Positions 33,182 through 42,670 are shown, numbered from the stretch's first letter. The stretch is DNA of 58,378 nucleotides from Mollicutes bacterium (GCA_004552445.1 SFOJ01000011.1:1-58378), one strand, 5' to 3'. Translations and numbers: made by a program. Notes: generated by a model from the sequence alone, not told the origin.

Positions 33182-33901
33182 TATTTCTTTTAAGAATTTT
33201 TTACTTTTTAGTCTTGCACCTGAATATTCATCATAGTATTCACAAAGTATATGATTTATTGTTTTTGATGTTACATCATCTATATCTAGATTTGATATTT
33301 TTGATATATCTACGTAATAATAAAGTCTTAATAGTTTAAGTACTTTTTCATCTATAATAGGCTCATTCTCTCTACAGTTTGAACAAATGTATCCACCCAT
33401 TTTCATAGATAATGTTACTACTTTTGAATTACCACATTTAACACATTCATCTAGATTCAAATTTATTCCAATATAATTTAAATATTGAAGTTCTAGTATG
33501 TTAGTTATTATCATAGGATTAAATCCTTCTTCTATTTTTAAAATTGCATCTTCCATTAATTTATATACTTCTTTAGTTTCAGACTCTTTATATGCATATA
33601 CAGCTAATTCACAAATGTAAGATAAATAACTGATTTTTAAAATATCACTTTTAATATTTAGAAAATAGTTTTCTATATCTCCTTCTATAAGTGTAGAAAG
33701 TCCTTTTTCATTATAGTAAAGATGAAAGGTTCCATATGCAAATTTTTCACTAGGTAGTCTTAATTTGCTTTTTAAGTTTTTACATCCTTTGGATATACAT
33801 CCGATTACACCCATATTTTCAGTAAAAATGTTGATAATCTTACTAGTTTCTTTAAATGGTGTTGTGCTTACTACTATACCTTTAACACTTATAATCTTCA
33901 T
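33176..33901 (-). CDS. recO: DNA repair protein RecO
   Basis: 241 residues. N-terminal OB-fold ('VKGIVVSTTPFKETSKIINI') and C-terminal helical domain with a zinc ribbon: 'LDECVKCGNSKV' and 'YICSNCREN' (about 148-178). RecO loads RecA on single-strand gaps with RecR. Last gene of the yqfC-to-recO run; yqzL and era lie just upstream as in Bacillus. Confidence 0.93.
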   Translation of the reverse strand: MKIISVKGIVVSTTPFKETSKIINIFTENMGVIGCISKGCKNLKSKLRLPSEKFAYGTFHLYYNEKGLSTLIEGDIENYFLNIKSDILKISYLSYICELAVYAYKESETKEVYKLMEDAILKIEEGFNPMIITNILELQYLNYIGINLNLDECVKCGNSKVVTLSMKMGGYICSNCRENEPIIDEKVLKLLRLYYYVDISKISNLDIDDVTSKTINHILCEYYDEYSGARLKSKKFLKEIE

Positions 33902-33935
33902 ACCTTCATAAAAGCATAAAGACTATTTCTTTATG

Positions 33936-34016
33936 CTACTTTCCTTTCTTATATTCTAGGTAATATTCTATCTTACCTGTTTCTTTAAATTTTTTCCATG
34001 CTTCTTTTTTTGTCAT
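33936..34016 (-). CDS. yqzL: YqzL-family small protein
   Basis: 26 residues: MTKKEAWKKFKETGKIEYYL followed by EYKKGK. The pattern W..F..TG.I..YL.YK is that of YqzL, a very short Bacillota protein of unknown role encoded between era and recO. Location, strand and size all agree. AAGGAG lies upstream of the ATG. Confidence 0.75.
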   Translation of the reverse strand: MTKKEAWKKFKETGKIEYYLEYKKGK

Positions 34017-34060
34017 TTATATTCTCCTTACAATATTATATTGCAGGAAAATTAAATTAT

Positions 34061-34948
34061 TTATTCATCTTTTAATAAATATCCTAAATCTTTTATATAT
34101 TTATCTTTTTCTCTCCATTTTTTTATTGTTTTACAATAAAGTTCTAGGTATACTTTCTTACCTAATATTTTTTCCATATCAAGTCTTGCTTCATGTCCTA
34201 TTGTTTTTATCATATTACCATTAGAACCAACTATTATTTTACGAAGTGAATCTCTATCTACGATTATATCTATATAGATGTATGCAATATTATTTTTTTC
34301 TTCGTAATCTGTTAGTTTACAAGATATTGAATGTGGAACTTCTTCGTTTGTGTGAATAAATATTTTTTCACGTACAATTTCAGATAATCTAAAATCCATT
34401 TCGGCTGTTGTTGTCTCATTACCTGGAAAGTATTTAACATTATCTGGTAAATATTCTTTTAATACTTTTATCAATCTATCAACATTATCATTATTTAATG
34501 CTGATACTGGTATTATTTCTGCAAATTCATACAAGTCTTTATATTCATTTATTTTTAACAATATATCATTGTCACTTAATTTATCAATTTTATTTAATAT
34601 AAGGAATACTGGTTTATTTATATTTTGAAGTTTACTTATTATAAACTCATCGCCTTTTCCTTTGTTTGTACTAGCATCAACTACTAAAAGTAGTATATCA
34701 ACATCGTTTATTGAATAATATGCTTGACTATTTAATGCATTACCAAGTTTATCAATTGGTTTATGAATACCTGGTGTATCTACAAAAACTATTTGCGTAT
34801 CCGGTTCGTTATAAATTCCTTCAATTAAGTTTCTTGTAGTTTGTGGTTTTGGTGAAATAATAGCAACTTTTTCTTTTATGATTTGATTTAATAATGTACT
34901 TTTTCCAGTGTTTGGTCTACCTATTATACTTACAAAACCACTTTTCAT
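34061..34948 (-). CDS. era: GTPase Era
   Basis: 295 residues. G1 'GRPNTGKSTLLNQI', G2 around 'SPKPQTTRN', G3 'VDTPGIH', G4 'LNKIDKL', G5 'VSALN', then the KH domain with 'KKIIVGSNGNMIKTIGHEAR'-like sequence (here 'RKIIVGSNGNMIKTIGHEAR'). It binds the 3' end of 16S rRNA in 30S maturation. It overlaps cdd by four bases (ATGA), so the two are translationally coupled. Confidence 0.97.
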   Translation of the reverse strand: MKSGFVSIIGRPNTGKSTLLNQIIKEKVAIISPKPQTTRNLIEGIYNEPDTQIVFVDTPGIHKPIDKLGNALNSQAYYSINDVDILLLVVDASTNKGKGDEFIISKLQNINKPVFLILNKIDKLSDNDILLKINEYKDLYEFAEIIPVSALNNDNVDRLIKVLKEYLPDNVKYFPGNETTTAEMDFRLSEIVREKIFIHTNEEVPHSISCKLTDYEEKNNIAYIYIDIIVDRDSLRKIIVGSNGNMIKTIGHEARLDMEKILGKKVYLELYCKTIKKWREKDKYIKDLGYLLKDE

Positions 34949-35325
34949 ACTAAGTCCTCCTTGGTGAATGTTGTATTCATCACTTTTTCAAATGTCATTA
35001 CTTCCATTTTTCCACTTTTAGTCATTATATTGAATATAACATTATTGTCGAAAAATTCTAAAAATGTTTGTTTGCATATATTACATGGGTAGCATATTTC
35101 ATCACTGCTTGTCATTAAATATAATGCTTTAAACTCTCTTTCTCCATGAGTTATGGCATTGTTTATTGCATTTCTCTCTGCACATATAGTTCCACCATAT
35201 GATGCATTTTCTATATTAACTCCTTCGTAGAAATTTCCATTTTTTGTTTCTACAATACATGCAAAATGCATATTTGAATAAGGTGCATAACTATTTTCTA
35301 ATAATTTTTCTAATTTTTCTCTCAT
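34945..35325 (-). CDS. cdd: Cytidine deaminase
   Basis: 126 residues. Zinc ligands and catalytic Glu in 'TICAERNAINNAI' (about 50-60) and 'YPCNICKQTFLEF' (about 85-95), plus the substrate segment 'YEGVNIENASYGG'. It deaminates cytidine and deoxycytidine for pyrimidine salvage. Between dgkA and era as in Bacillus. Confidence 0.95.
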   Translation of the reverse strand: MREKLEKLLENSYAPYSNMHFACIVETKNGNFYEGVNIENASYGGTICAERNAINNAITHGEREFKALYLMTSSDEICYPCNICKQTFLEFFDNNVIFNIMTKSGKMEVMTFEKVMNTTFTKEDLV

Positions 35326-35337
35326 ACTACTCCTTTA

Positions 35338-35736
35338 TTAAAATAACGCTACTACTTTTGGTAAAAATATTATTAGTCCTACTATAATAGCTACTATTGC
35401 AAATACAAATACCGCAGCTGCTGCTGTATCTTTTGCTACTTTAGCAAGTGGATGGTAATCTTCCGTTACTAAATCTACTACTGCTTCTATTGATGTATTA
35501 ATTAGTTCGCAAGATATTACAAGTCCTATTATTAATGCAAGTATTGCCCATTCGATAGGGTTAACTTTAAATATAAATCCGGCTATAACTACTAATAATG
35601 CAATACCTACATCTACTGCTAAATTTTGTTCATTTCTATAGGCATATTTCAGTCCTTTAATTGGATAAGTGAAACTTAAAAGAAATTTTTTTATTCCTTT
35701 TTGACTCTTTCTTTCATCTCGTGATATCATACTCAT
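35338..35736 (-). CDS. dgkA: Undecaprenol/diacylglycerol kinase
   Basis: 132 residues with three transmembrane helices. The N-terminal 'SFTYPIKGLKYAYRNEQNLA' and the catalytic 'ELINTSIEAVVDLVTEDYHP' with 'AKVAKDTAAAAV' are signatures of the Gram-positive DgkA family, which phosphorylates undecaprenol for cell wall lipid recycling. The start overlaps the end of ybeY by 23 bases. Confidence 0.93.
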   Translation of the reverse strand: MSMISRDERKSQKGIKKFLLSFTYPIKGLKYAYRNEQNLAVDVGIALLVVIAGFIFKVNPIEWAILALIIGLVISCELINTSIEAVVDLVTEDYHPLAKVAKDTAAAAVFVFAIVAIIVGLIIFLPKVVALF

Positions 35737-36157
35737 TTAAAATACTCTCCTCTTCAGCTCTCATAACTTTCTTATCTTCTTCTGTCATGTGATCGTATCC
35801 AAGTAGATGTAATAGTCCATGTACTGCTAAATAACAAAATTCTCTTTTTACACTATGTCCATATTCACTAGCTTGTTCTACACATCTATCATAGCAAATA
35901 TATATTTCCCCTAAGAATCTAATATTATCGTATTCTACATCATCTACTTCTTCAAAAGCAAATGAAATAACATCAGTAACAGCATCTTTATTTCTATATT
36001 CTCTATTAATTTCTTGTATTCTTTTCTTATCTACTATTACTATATTTAACATTGGATTATTAACTTTTAAATGTTTGCAAGCAAATTTAATTACTTTATC
36101 TAATTCATTAAAATCAATATCTTCATGCTCTGTTGTATTTATTATATAATCTTCCAT
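35714..36157 (-). CDS. ybeY: Endoribonuclease YbeY
   Basis: 147 residues. The zinc motif H-G-x-L-H-L-x-G-Y-D-H is complete in 'AVHGLLHLLGYDHMTEED' (about 112-125), with 'AVTDVISFAFEE' upstream. It acts in 16S rRNA 3'-end processing and 70S quality control. In Bacillus it follows phoH and yqfF; both are missing here and a VanZ-like gene stands in their place. Confidence 0.95.
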   Translation of the reverse strand: MEDYIINTTEHEDIDFNELDKVIKFACKHLKVNNPMLNIVIVDKKRIQEINREYRNKDAVTDVISFAFEEVDDVEYDNIRFLGEIYICYDRCVEQASEYGHSVKREFCYLAVHGLLHLLGYDHMTEEDKKVMRAEEESILNEYDITR

Positions 36158-36165
36158 AACCCCTC

Positions 36166-36765
36166 CTAAATAATTTTATATGTATATAATACTAACGCTA
36201 TTAAAAGTAATACACTAAGTAAATTATAAAACCAATCTCTTTGTAAAAATTTTGGCATGTGATTTCTAATTGCATTAAGTGCTGTGTAAATTAAAAATCC
36301 TACAATCCCACCAACAACATTTAATATTATATCATCTATATCAAATGTTCTACCAATATAATGTTGTGTTACTTCTATAGTTATGCTTGATAAAAGTGAA
36401 ACTAAGGTAATTGTTCCAAGCCCTTTTATCTTACAATAACTAGTAGCGAAGTAACCAAGTGGTATAAATAAAAGTATATTTCCAAATACTTGTTTATAAA
36501 AAGCTTTAGTACCCACATCATATCTAAGTATTTCTCTAAATGGCATCAAGTTAGTTCCACCACCGGGTAAATCTTGACTAGTTACAAGTTGGAACAATAA
36601 TACTAGATATGCAAGAAATAATATTTCAAAAATTTCTTCATAAAGACAAAATTTTCTCTTATCACTAGTCATAATATAAGTTACTCTTAATATAACAACA
36701 ATAGTTAAAACTATAACTAATGTTGGCCATGACATTTTAATTACACTTCTAATTGCTGACTCCAT
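36166..36765 (-). CDS. VanZ-family membrane protein
   Basis: 199 residues, five transmembrane helices. The VanZ core is visible: 'NLMPFREILRYD', 'QVFGNILLFIPLGYFATSYC', and 'SITIEVTQHYIGRTFDIDDI' ending 'NVVGGIVGF'. VanZ-type proteins are linked to glycopeptide or lipoglycopeptide tolerance and to wall-lipid handling, but the biochemical role is unclear. It overlaps yqfD by 17 bases, so it is part of this operon. Confidence 0.85.
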   Translation of the reverse strand: MESAIRSVIKMSWPTLVIVLTIVVILRVTYIMTSDKRKFCLYEEIFEILFLAYLVLLFQLVTSQDLPGGGTNLMPFREILRYDVGTKAFYKQVFGNILLFIPLGYFATSYCKIKGLGTITLVSLLSSITIEVTQHYIGRTFDIDDIILNVVGGIVGFLIYTALNAIRNHMPKFLQRDWFYNLLSVLLLIALVLYTYKII

Positions 36766-37909
36766 TTAAATCATCCTTTTCTACTATATTAGAAGTAACC
36801 CCTATATTTTCATAAACCTTGAAAAATACTTCTATATTCATTTTACTACGAAATACCTCTTTTTTCAAAACTTTTTTAGAAATTATATACTCATTATCAT
36901 TAAGTTTACTCTTGATTTTATTTTCACTTCTTTTAAGCGCTTCTTTGTATGCTTCATTTTCATTTATATTAAATTCTTTATATTTATATTCTCTTTTTGT
37001 TTCTTTATATAATTTAAAAAATAAATATGGCTTTTCTAATACTAAATCTTTTGTATTCATAGTGAAATTACTATCATATTTTCCAATAAGTGTAAATTTT
37101 TTGCCAGCAATATCTAAATAATAGTGATTTATAACTTTCCCTGTTTCAACATATTCTACGTAATTAAATGGTATTGTAATATTTACTGTATACCATACTT
37201 CAGCATATACTTTTCCCTTTGCTCTAACTTGTGTTATTAAAGTGTCTTCTCCTTTAATAATATTACCACTAATTAATACTTCTCCTTTTTTAACATAATC
37301 ATTTACATCTTTTAATTTAACTCCAGAAGAAGATGTAATATATTTAATAAGCCCATCTTTAGATGCAACTATATCTTTTGGATTATTGTCACTATTATTT
37401 TCTTTATTTTTTACTCTTGCTGTTAATTCAACATTGTAAATACATCCTTTTTCTTTTATTTCAATCCATTCTAAGCTATCTTCATTATTTTTTAATATTT
37501 TATCTTTTATTTTCTTTAATTCTTTGAATGATTTTTTTCTTTTATAAATTGATATATTATTTTCTTTTAAACTATTATTAATTAAATTATAAAGTTTTTC
37601 ATCATTAGTATTAATATTTATTTTAAATATAGTATTAGTAAGAAGATATAACACTAAAAAAGAAATAAATAAAGATATTAACATATATTTATTTGTATCA
37701 AGATAATTAATAATAAATCTTTTACCATAGTATTTAATTATTTTGGTTTTATATCTTCTACTTATTTTTTTATAATCTTCATAATCTATTGTTAAAATAT
37801 AATTATCATTTAATGTTAAATCTTCATAATAGATAGAATGATAAACTAAATAATTTAGAAATTTATTACTATTTTCATATACAATTATTTTGACTTTATT
37901 ATTGTTCAT
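36749..37909 (-). CDS. yqfD: Sporulation protein YqfD
   Basis: 386 residues. A transmembrane helix near 95-113 ('YMLISLFISFLVLYLLTN') follows a ~90-residue cytosolic head. The outer domain shows 'IASKDGLIKYITSSSGVKLK' and 'VNDYVKKGEVLISGNIIKGE', hallmarks of YqfD. It is expressed in the mother cell under SigE in Bacillus and needed for efficient sporulation. The start overlaps yqfC by 11 bases. Confidence 0.9.
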   Translation of the reverse strand: MNNNKVKIIVYENSNKFLNYLVYHSIYYEDLTLNDNYILTIDYEDYKKISRRYKTKIIKYYGKRFIINYLDTNKYMLISLFISFLVLYLLTNTIFKININTNDEKLYNLINNSLKENNISIYKRKKSFKELKKIKDKILKNNEDSLEWIEIKEKGCIYNVELTARVKNKENNSDNNPKDIVASKDGLIKYITSSSGVKLKDVNDYVKKGEVLISGNIIKGEDTLITQVRAKGKVYAEVWYTVNITIPFNYVEYVETGKVINHYYLDIAGKKFTLIGKYDSNFTMNTKDLVLEKPYLFFKLYKETKREYKYKEFNINENEAYKEALKRSENKIKSKLNDNEYIISKKVLKKEVFRSKMNIEVFFKVYENIGVTSNIVEKDDLNGVSN

Positions 37910-38132
37910 TAATAAATTCTATTCCTTTAATATTTCCTATTATTCTTAAATCATAGCTATCTAATTTATTTATTATTAAATTTTTTCCTTTTATAAGTAA
38001 TTTAATATCATTAAATTTTATTTTAATATTTAATGGTGATATATCTTCTATTCTTATATAGTTTCTTATACATATGGTGTTTTCTTCTATTAAAATTTTA
38101 TATTTATTATCTTTTATAAATTCTTTTATCAT
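37899..38132 (-). CDS. yqfC: Sporulation protein YqfC
   Basis: 77 residues, short for the family (about 90). 'NTICIRNYIRIEDISPLNIKI' and 'LLIKGKNLIINKLDSYDLRI' with a final IGNIKGIEF match the YqfC fold. The name rests largely on the tight overlap with yqfD, its usual partner. It heads the 38132-to-33176 gene run. No clear sigma-A promoter is visible upstream; a SigE-type promoter is expected but was not identified. Confidence 0.8.
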   Translation of the reverse strand: MIKEFIKDNKYKILIEENTICIRNYIRIEDISPLNIKIKFNDIKLLIKGKNLIINKLDSYDLRIIGNIKGIEFINEQ

Positions 38133-38168
38133 ATTTAATTTTATGATTTAAAGTGTGTTTTTATAAGT

Positions 38169-38192
38169 AAAAATCAAGGACTAGCCTTGATT
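38169..38192 (-). terminator. Terminator after the ABC exporter operon
   Basis: On the minus strand AATCAAGG / CCTTGATT, loop of five, followed by T4, just past the stop of the 38191 gene. Confidence 0.65.
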
Positions 38193-40365
38193 AATTTTGA
38201 AATTGTGAATTGTAAAGTTCTGCATAGAAACCATTTTTTTTCATTAATTCATCATGTGAACCTGTTTCTATAATATTACCATCTTTCATAACTAGTATGA
38301 TATCTGCGTTTTTAATCGTTGATAGTCTATGTGCTATTATGAATGATGTTCTTCCTTCTGTTAATTTATCCATTGCTTTTTGAACTAATTCTTCTGTTCT
38401 AGTATCTACTGATGATGTTGCTTCATCAAGTATTAAGAATGGAGCATCTTCTATCATACCACGTGCTATTGTTAGTAATTGTTTTTGTCCTGCTGATATT
38501 GATTCATTATCTTCTATTTTATAATCCAATGTTTTTGGAAGTGATTTTACAAAGTGATCTACACCAACTACTTTTAATGCATCCCATATTTCTTTATCAC
38601 TTACATCATCTTTATTGAATTTAATATTATCTCTTATTGTTCCTTCAAACAACCATGTATCTTGAAGAACCATTATAAATAAATCATGAATATTTTCTCT
38701 TGTAAGATTATTTATGCTCATTCCATCTATTTTAATATCTCCACTATTAATTTCATAGAATTTCATAAGAAGATTTACTATTGTAGTTTTACCTGCTCCC
38801 GTAGGTCCTACTATCGCAACTTTTTGACCTGGTTTAACTTTACAATTAAAGTCTTTAATTATTGTTTTATCATTATCATAGCCAAATTTAACATGTTCAA
38901 AGTCTATATTACCTTTTACTTTTTTAGGTTCTAAAATTCCTGTTAGACTACTTTCATCTTTCATTTCAGCTTCTTCAATAAATTCAAATACTCTTTCTGA
39001 TGCAGCACTTGCAGTTTGAAGTTGTGTCATGCTTTGAGCTATTTGTGAAAGTGGACTTGTGAATAATCTTACATATATCATGAATGCTACGATTGTTCCA
39101 AATGTTGTATTTCCTTTTAATGTAAGAACTGCTCCTACTATACATATAGCTACATAACTAAAGTTTCCAATAAATCCCATCATAGGTTGCATTAATCCTG
39201 ATAAGAATTGGCTCTTTCTATTACAATCATAGACCTTTTTATTTAAATTATTAAATTTTTCTAATGATTCTTTTTCACCATTATATGCTTTAACAACATT
39301 ATGTGAACTATATATTTCTTCAATATGTCCATTTAAATTGCCTAATTCTATTTGTCTTTGATTAAAATATTTTTGAGATTTACTTAATATTATGCTCATG
39401 AATGCAAAACCAAATAGTGAAGATAATATACATGTTATAGCCATTATGTAATTAGTTACAAACATCATTATGATACATCCTATAAATAATGATACTGCAC
39501 CTACAAATGTACCTAAACTATTTTGAAGAGACATATTAATTGTATCTACATCATTAGTTACTCTAGATAATACATCTCCATAACTATTTTTATCAAAATA
39601 TTTAAGTGGTAATTTATTAATCTTTTTAGATATTTTTGTTCTTAAACTTTTAGCAAAATTATTTGAAGCAATTACCATTAGATAGTTTTCAAAATAACCA
39701 AATATTGCACTAATTAAATATAAACAAACTAAGAATATAGTAATATCTTTTACTTTATCTAAATTCATTTTTGGTTTAATTAGTTCATTAACATTCTTTG
39801 ATAATTTATCTAAATCTTTATAAATCTTAGTTGGTTCATCCATGTTAAAATTACTCATTATATTAACAAATTCTGATTTATCTTTATTTGTAATTATTGA
39901 ACCTTTAATTGTTGTATCTTTAAATATTAGTAGTTTTACACTTTCAGGTAGTTCTAATATCAAAGTTTCTTTATTTTCACTATTATTCATTTTAGCTAAT
40001 ACTTCATAATATATTACTTTATCTTCATTTGATAGTGATTCTAAATCTTTTTCATTTAAAACTATATTTTGTTTTATATCTTTTTGTATATCTTCTACTA
40101 ATAATTCAATATTAGATTTATTAACTATTAATCCTTGTTGTATTTCGTTTGTTAAATCTTTTATTTTATTTGGACCTACTATTGATAAAATACTACTTAA
40201 AGCAGAAAGTATTACTGCTATAATTATTAAATGCATGTAAGGTTTTAAATAGTTTTTTAACTTTAATAATGCTTTTTTGAAATCTTTTGGTTTTTCACCT
40301 GGTCCTCTTCCTGGTCCATGCATTCTTTTTGGAGTTTTATTTTCTTTTTCGTTATTCATTTTCAA
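38191..40365 (-). CDS. ABC exporter, ATP-binding/permease subunit (heterodimer partner B)
   Basis: 724 residues, longer than usual because of a ~130-residue segment (about 70-200) between transmembrane helices 1 and 2, rich in Lys/Asp/Glu/Ile and presumably extracellular. Transmembrane domain to ~440. Nucleotide-binding domain: Walker A 'GPTGAGKTT', signature 'SISAGQKQLLTIARG', Walker B 'FLILDEATSSVDTR', H-loop 'IAHRLST'. The catalytic Glu is present. It pairs with the 584-residue subunit upstream, as in LmrCD/PatAB-like multidrug exporters. The gene overlaps its partner by 14 bases. Confidence 0.88.
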   Translation of the reverse strand: MKMNNEKENKTPKRMHGPGRGPGEKPKDFKKALLKLKNYLKPYMHLIIIAVILSALSSILSIVGPNKIKDLTNEIQQGLIVNKSNIELLVEDIQKDIKQNIVLNEKDLESLSNEDKVIYYEVLAKMNNSENKETLILELPESVKLLIFKDTTIKGSIITNKDKSEFVNIMSNFNMDEPTKIYKDLDKLSKNVNELIKPKMNLDKVKDITIFLVCLYLISAIFGYFENYLMVIASNNFAKSLRTKISKKINKLPLKYFDKNSYGDVLSRVTNDVDTINMSLQNSLGTFVGAVSLFIGCIIMMFVTNYIMAITCILSSLFGFAFMSIILSKSQKYFNQRQIELGNLNGHIEEIYSSHNVVKAYNGEKESLEKFNNLNKKVYDCNRKSQFLSGLMQPMMGFIGNFSYVAICIVGAVLTLKGNTTFGTIVAFMIYVRLFTSPLSQIAQSMTQLQTASAASERVFEFIEEAEMKDESSLTGILEPKKVKGNIDFEHVKFGYDNDKTIIKDFNCKVKPGQKVAIVGPTGAGKTTIVNLLMKFYEINSGDIKIDGMSINNLTRENIHDLFIMVLQDTWLFEGTIRDNIKFNKDDVSDKEIWDALKVVGVDHFVKSLPKTLDYKIEDNESISAGQKQLLTIARGMIEDAPFLILDEATSSVDTRTEELVQKAMDKLTEGRTSFIIAHRLSTIKNADIILVMKDGNIIETGSHDELMKKNGFYAELYNSQFQN

Positions 40366-42106
40366 GTTCCTCCTTTGATAATTGTGAATATGCTATTTCT
40401 TTATATACTTTACATTTTTTTAGTAATTCTTTATGTGTTCCAATTCCTACACATTTGCCTTTATCAAGAACTATTATTTTATCAGCATTTTTTATTGTAC
40501 CTATTCTTTGTGCTACAATTACACTAGTTGAATCTTTTGTATATTTTTTTAATTCTTTTCTAAGTACATAATCTGTTTTATAATCTAGCGCACTAAATGA
40601 ATCGTCAAATATATATATTTCTGGGTTTCTTGCAATTGCTCTTGCAATACTTAATCTTTGTTTTTGTCCGCCTGATACATTTGTTCCACCTTGTGCTATA
40701 TATGACTCATATTTTTGTGGCATTTTTTCTATAAATTCTTCTGCTTGGGCTACATTTACTGCTTCTTTTATTTTTTCCTTTGTTACCTCATAATTAGTTT
40801 TAGAACCATATCCTACATTGTAATTTATGCTTCCACTAAACATTACTGCTCTTTGAGGAACATATCCAAGTCTATCGTGTAGAGCATCTAAAGTATAATT
40901 TCTTACATCTATTCCATCAACTAATACCTTTCCTTCTGTTACATCATAAAATCTTGGTATTAAATTTATTAGAGTACTTTTACCACTACCAGTTGATCCT
41001 ATTATCGCTATTGTTTCACCTTTATTTGCTTTAAATGAAACATCTTCTAAAACATACTCTTCTGAATCAGGATATTTGAAAGAAACATTTTTAAATTCTA
41101 TCGTTCCAATTTCTGATGATTTAGTTTCTTTACCATCTTTTATTTTAGATTTAGTATTTAATACTTCATTAATTCTATCTGCTGATATTGATGCTCTTGG
41201 ATACATAATAAATATCATTGCTAACATTAAGAATGACATTATTACTTGCATAGCATAACTACTAAATACAACCATATTACTAAATAATGTTATTTTATCA
41301 GTAAGTAGTGCTTCATTAATTAAAGATGCACCTACGAAATATATTCCTAGTGATACACCATTCATTATTAGATACATCATTGGTGACATTAAACTCATCA
41401 CTTTTTGATTAAATAATTGTGTGTTTGTAAGTTTTTTATTAGTTTTTTCAAACTTGTCTTCTTGATATTTTTCAGCATTAAATGCTCTAACTACTCTAAT
41501 ACCTTTTAAGTTTTCTCTTGTTAAACCATTTACACTATCAATTAGTTTTTGAACAATTTTGAATCTTGGTAAAACTATAATCATAAGTGTTATTACCATT
41601 GCAAGTAATACAAGTACTGCTCCACCTGTTATTGCTGTCCATTCAAAACTTTTTCCTAAGATTTTTCCAATCGCCCATAATGCTGTAATTGGTGCTTTAA
41701 TTATCATTTGAAGTCCAAATATAAGCATCATTTCAACATTTCCTATATCATTTGTCGTTCTTGTAATAAGACTACTAGTTTGGAATTTTTTTATTTCTTC
41801 CATACTGAAACTTTGTACTTTAGTAAATAATTTTTCACGGATATTTTTTGAGAAATTAGATGCTAGATTTGCAATTATATAACCTACTACTACAGAGGAT
41901 GCAAAACTAAGTAAAGCACATAGAAGCATATATCCACCTTGTACTAATATTTCTTTTATTGTTCCATTTAATTGGACGAGCTCGGTTATTTCACTCATAT
42001 ATTCAGGGATTTTAAGTTCTAACCAAACTTGTAAAACTATAAATATAAAACTTATGAATACATATAACCAGTCTTTTTTCTCTAAGTTTTTAAATAATTT
42101 TAACAT
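40352..42106 (-). CDS. ABC exporter, ATP-binding/permease subunit (heterodimer partner A)
   Basis: 584 residues. Six transmembrane helices to ~310, then the nucleotide-binding domain: Walker A 'GSTGSGKST', signature 'NVSGGQKQRLSIARAIARN', Walker B 'IYIFDDSFSALD'. The residue after the Walker B Asp is Asp instead of Glu, and the switch His is Gln ('VAQRIGT'): this is the degenerate site typical of one half of heterodimeric exporters. It is preceded by a MarR regulator with a 7-base overlap, so drug or peptide export under MarR control is likely. Confidence 0.88.
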   Translation of the reverse strand: MLKLFKNLEKKDWLYVFISFIFIVLQVWLELKIPEYMSEITELVQLNGTIKEILVQGGYMLLCALLSFASSVVVGYIIANLASNFSKNIREKLFTKVQSFSMEEIKKFQTSSLITRTTNDIGNVEMMLIFGLQMIIKAPITALWAIGKILGKSFEWTAITGGAVLVLLAMVITLMIIVLPRFKIVQKLIDSVNGLTRENLKGIRVVRAFNAEKYQEDKFEKTNKKLTNTQLFNQKVMSLMSPMMYLIMNGVSLGIYFVGASLINEALLTDKITLFSNMVVFSSYAMQVIMSFLMLAMIFIMYPRASISADRINEVLNTKSKIKDGKETKSSEIGTIEFKNVSFKYPDSEEYVLEDVSFKANKGETIAIIGSTGSGKSTLINLIPRFYDVTEGKVLVDGIDVRNYTLDALHDRLGYVPQRAVMFSGSINYNVGYGSKTNYEVTKEKIKEAVNVAQAEEFIEKMPQKYESYIAQGGTNVSGGQKQRLSIARAIARNPEIYIFDDSFSALDYKTDYVLRKELKKYTKDSTSVIVAQRIGTIKNADKIIVLDKGKCVGIGTHKELLKKCKVYKEIAYSQLSKEELENE

Positions 42107-42543
42107 ATTTTTTCTCCTTCTAAATTTTTTTGTATTTGTTTAGTTACTTTGTAGAAGATTTCTAGTTCCTCATTACTAATATTATTTTGTAATATTTTTT
42201 CAAATTCAATAGCTCTCTTTTTCATTGTTTTATCAAGCTTATACCCAGTTTCAGTTAAACTTATTTCTTTACTTCTTAAATCATTTGATGAATCAGTTCT
42301 TATAATAATACCATTTTTTATCATTGTACCTAATATTCCAGATACTGTTGACTTTCTAAGTCCTAATTTCTTTTCTATGTCTTTTTGGTATACTATACTA
42401 TTTTTATTCTTTATTAAATATTTTATTACAACAATTTGTACTGGAGTAAGTTGACAAAGTGAATCTTTATTACAAGCCATAATTTTTCTTACTATTAAAC
42501 TGTCAATTTTTTTTATTTCTAAACCAATACTTTTATCTTTCAT
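42100..42543 (-). CDS. MarR-family transcriptional regulator
   Basis: 147 residues. Winged-helix core: 'LTPVQIVVIKYLIKNKNSIV', 'QKDIEKKLGLRKSTVSGILG', then the wing 'IIRTDSSNDLRSKEISLTET'. First gene of the exporter operon, with a palindromic operator between its promoter and start codon, so it probably represses its own operon and responds to an exporter substrate. Confidence 0.9.
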   Translation of the reverse strand: MKDKSIGLEIKKIDSLIVRKIMACNKDSLCQLTPVQIVVIKYLIKNKNSIVYQKDIEKKLGLRKSTVSGILGTMIKNGIIIRTDSSNDLRSKEISLTETGYKLDKTMKKRAIEFEKILQNNISNEELEIFYKVTKQIQKNLEGEKIC

Positions 42544-42554
42544 ATTATCTTCCT

Positions 42555-42570
42555 TTAGTTAGGTAACTAA
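42555..42570. promoter_or_regulatory. Palindromic operator of the MarR/ABC operon
   Basis: TTAGTTA-GG-TAACTAA, a perfect 7+7 inverted repeat just downstream of the promoter -10 and overlapping the expected start of transcription; typical size and place for a MarR site. Confidence 0.75.
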
Positions 42571-42577
42571 CAAAACA

Positions 42578-42605
42578 ATTATAACTATTTATTATTATAT
42601 GTCAA
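42578..42605 (-). promoter_or_regulatory. Promoter of the MarR/ABC operon
   Basis: On the minus strand TTGACA (42605-42600), 16-base spacer, TATAAT (42583-42578): both hexamers are consensus. Confidence 0.8.
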
Positions 42606-42637
42606 TAAATCTTTTTATTTTTTACAAACTTTTCACA

Positions 42638-42670
42638 CAAAAATATAGTTAGCTTTTGCTAACTATATTT
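42638..42670 (-). terminator. Terminator of the bacteriocin-like cassette
   Basis: AAATATAGTTAGC / GCTAACTATATTT is a perfect 13-bp inverted repeat with a 4-base loop, then T5 on the minus strand. The last codons and stop of peptide 2 lie inside the 5' arm. Confidence 0.75.
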
